DNA of 5,618 nt, from positions 1-5,618 of the forward strand of contig NZ_CALHHT010000252.1 in the NCBI RefSeq assembly GCF_938031315.1. Direction: 5' to 3'. Each line of letters starts with the position of its first letter. The first letter of the stretch is position 1. Of this stretch, positions 5,507 through 5,618 are shown piece after piece. Both the position numbers and the translations under genes were made by a program. This DNA comes from an uncultured Campylobacter sp. (GTDB lineage Bacteria > Campylobacterota > Campylobacteria > Campylobacterales > Campylobacteraceae). The notes under the pieces were generated by a model. The model was not told where the DNA came from, made no database searches, and was given only the letters and a program-made list of their open reading frames with translations.

Positions 5507-5618
5507 TTAATACCTTTCTCGCTCTGTTTGGAGTTTGCTGCGCCCAAAGGCTGCGAAGCCCGTTTGCGATAGCCTTTTCATATTCGCCCATGCGGATATG
5601 ATGAAGGGTCGTAACGAA
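5484..5618 (-). CDS. C-terminal fragment of unidentified phage protein, possibly endolysin
   Basis: The frame is open from the right window edge to TAA at 5486-5484, giving 44 residues of a C-terminus. Visible motifs are TTLHHIRMGEYEKAIANGL and LWAQQTPNRARKVLNGLLAKH. The fragment is helical and basic at the end, with no membrane segment. The pattern of Gly-x-Tyr-x-x-Ala followed by a Trp and an Arg-rich helix loosely recalls the end of lysozyme-type endolysins, and the position directly before a spanin pair suits an endolysin. No catalytic residues lie in the fragment, so the function is not shown. It overlaps the Rz-like start by 23 bases. A competing frame ends at TAA 5509-5507, directly before the Rz-like ATG, but its translation looks less protein-like. 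Confidence 0.55.
   Translation of the reverse strand, partial: FVTTLHHIRMGEYEKAIANGLRSLWAQQTPNRARKVLNGLLAKH

Noticed and set aside
1..5618. CRISPR arrays, tRNA genes, insertion sequences and rho-independent terminators.
   Set aside because: No regularly spaced repeats, cloverleaf-like sequence, transposase motif or GC hairpin followed by a T-run was found. Coding genes fill the whole window with no gap longer than 11 bases.

Overview
The window is a piece of a contractile-tailed (myovirus-type) phage or prophage. Eleven consecutive protein genes all lie on the minus strand, so the transcript reads from the right edge (position 5618) to the left edge (position 1). Moderate base composition, lysine-rich and isoleucine-rich proteins and the gene set itself resemble Mu-like or P2-like prophages of Campylobacter and other epsilonproteobacteria. 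That host assignment is an inference from protein style and gene order. No chromosomal host gene, integrase, transposase or attachment site is visible.

Layout in transcription order: (1) 5618-5484, the C-terminal end of an unidentified protein that may be an endolysin. (2) 5506-4529, a lysis and membrane block: an Rz-like inner-membrane spanin, an overlapping Rz1-like spanin lipoprotein, a 60-residue two-helix membrane protein and a 97-residue three-helix holin candidate. (3) 4539-2015, the baseplate block V-W-J-I: spike, gp25-like wedge, J wedge and tail protein I. (4) 2022-209, a receptor-binding block: a 418-residue tail fibre with a central collar domain and a gp53-like tip, followed by a DUF4376 protein that may be its assembly factor. 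(5) 199-1, the N-terminal part of a small membrane protein cut by the left edge.

Genes overlap or lie at most 11 bases apart, so there is no intergenic stretch long enough to hold a promoter or terminator. Several junctions are ATGA, TAATG or short overlaps of the kind linked to translational coupling. For three genes (V, the fibre and the 60-residue protein) the ribosome-binding sites favour a start downstream of the longest open frame.

Functionally this is late-gene cargo. V, W, J and I build the baseplate and its spike, the fibre recognises the host, and the spanins with the membrane proteins release progeny. The order lysis - V - W - J - I - fibre - fibre accessory gene parallels P2, but no recognisable R/S tail-completion genes lie between the lysis block and V. 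The more unusual points are an Asn in place of the second His of the spike-tip HxH motif, EKR in place of EPR in the gp25-like protein, and two membrane proteins side by side in the lysis block. Nothing here looks like a wholly new system.
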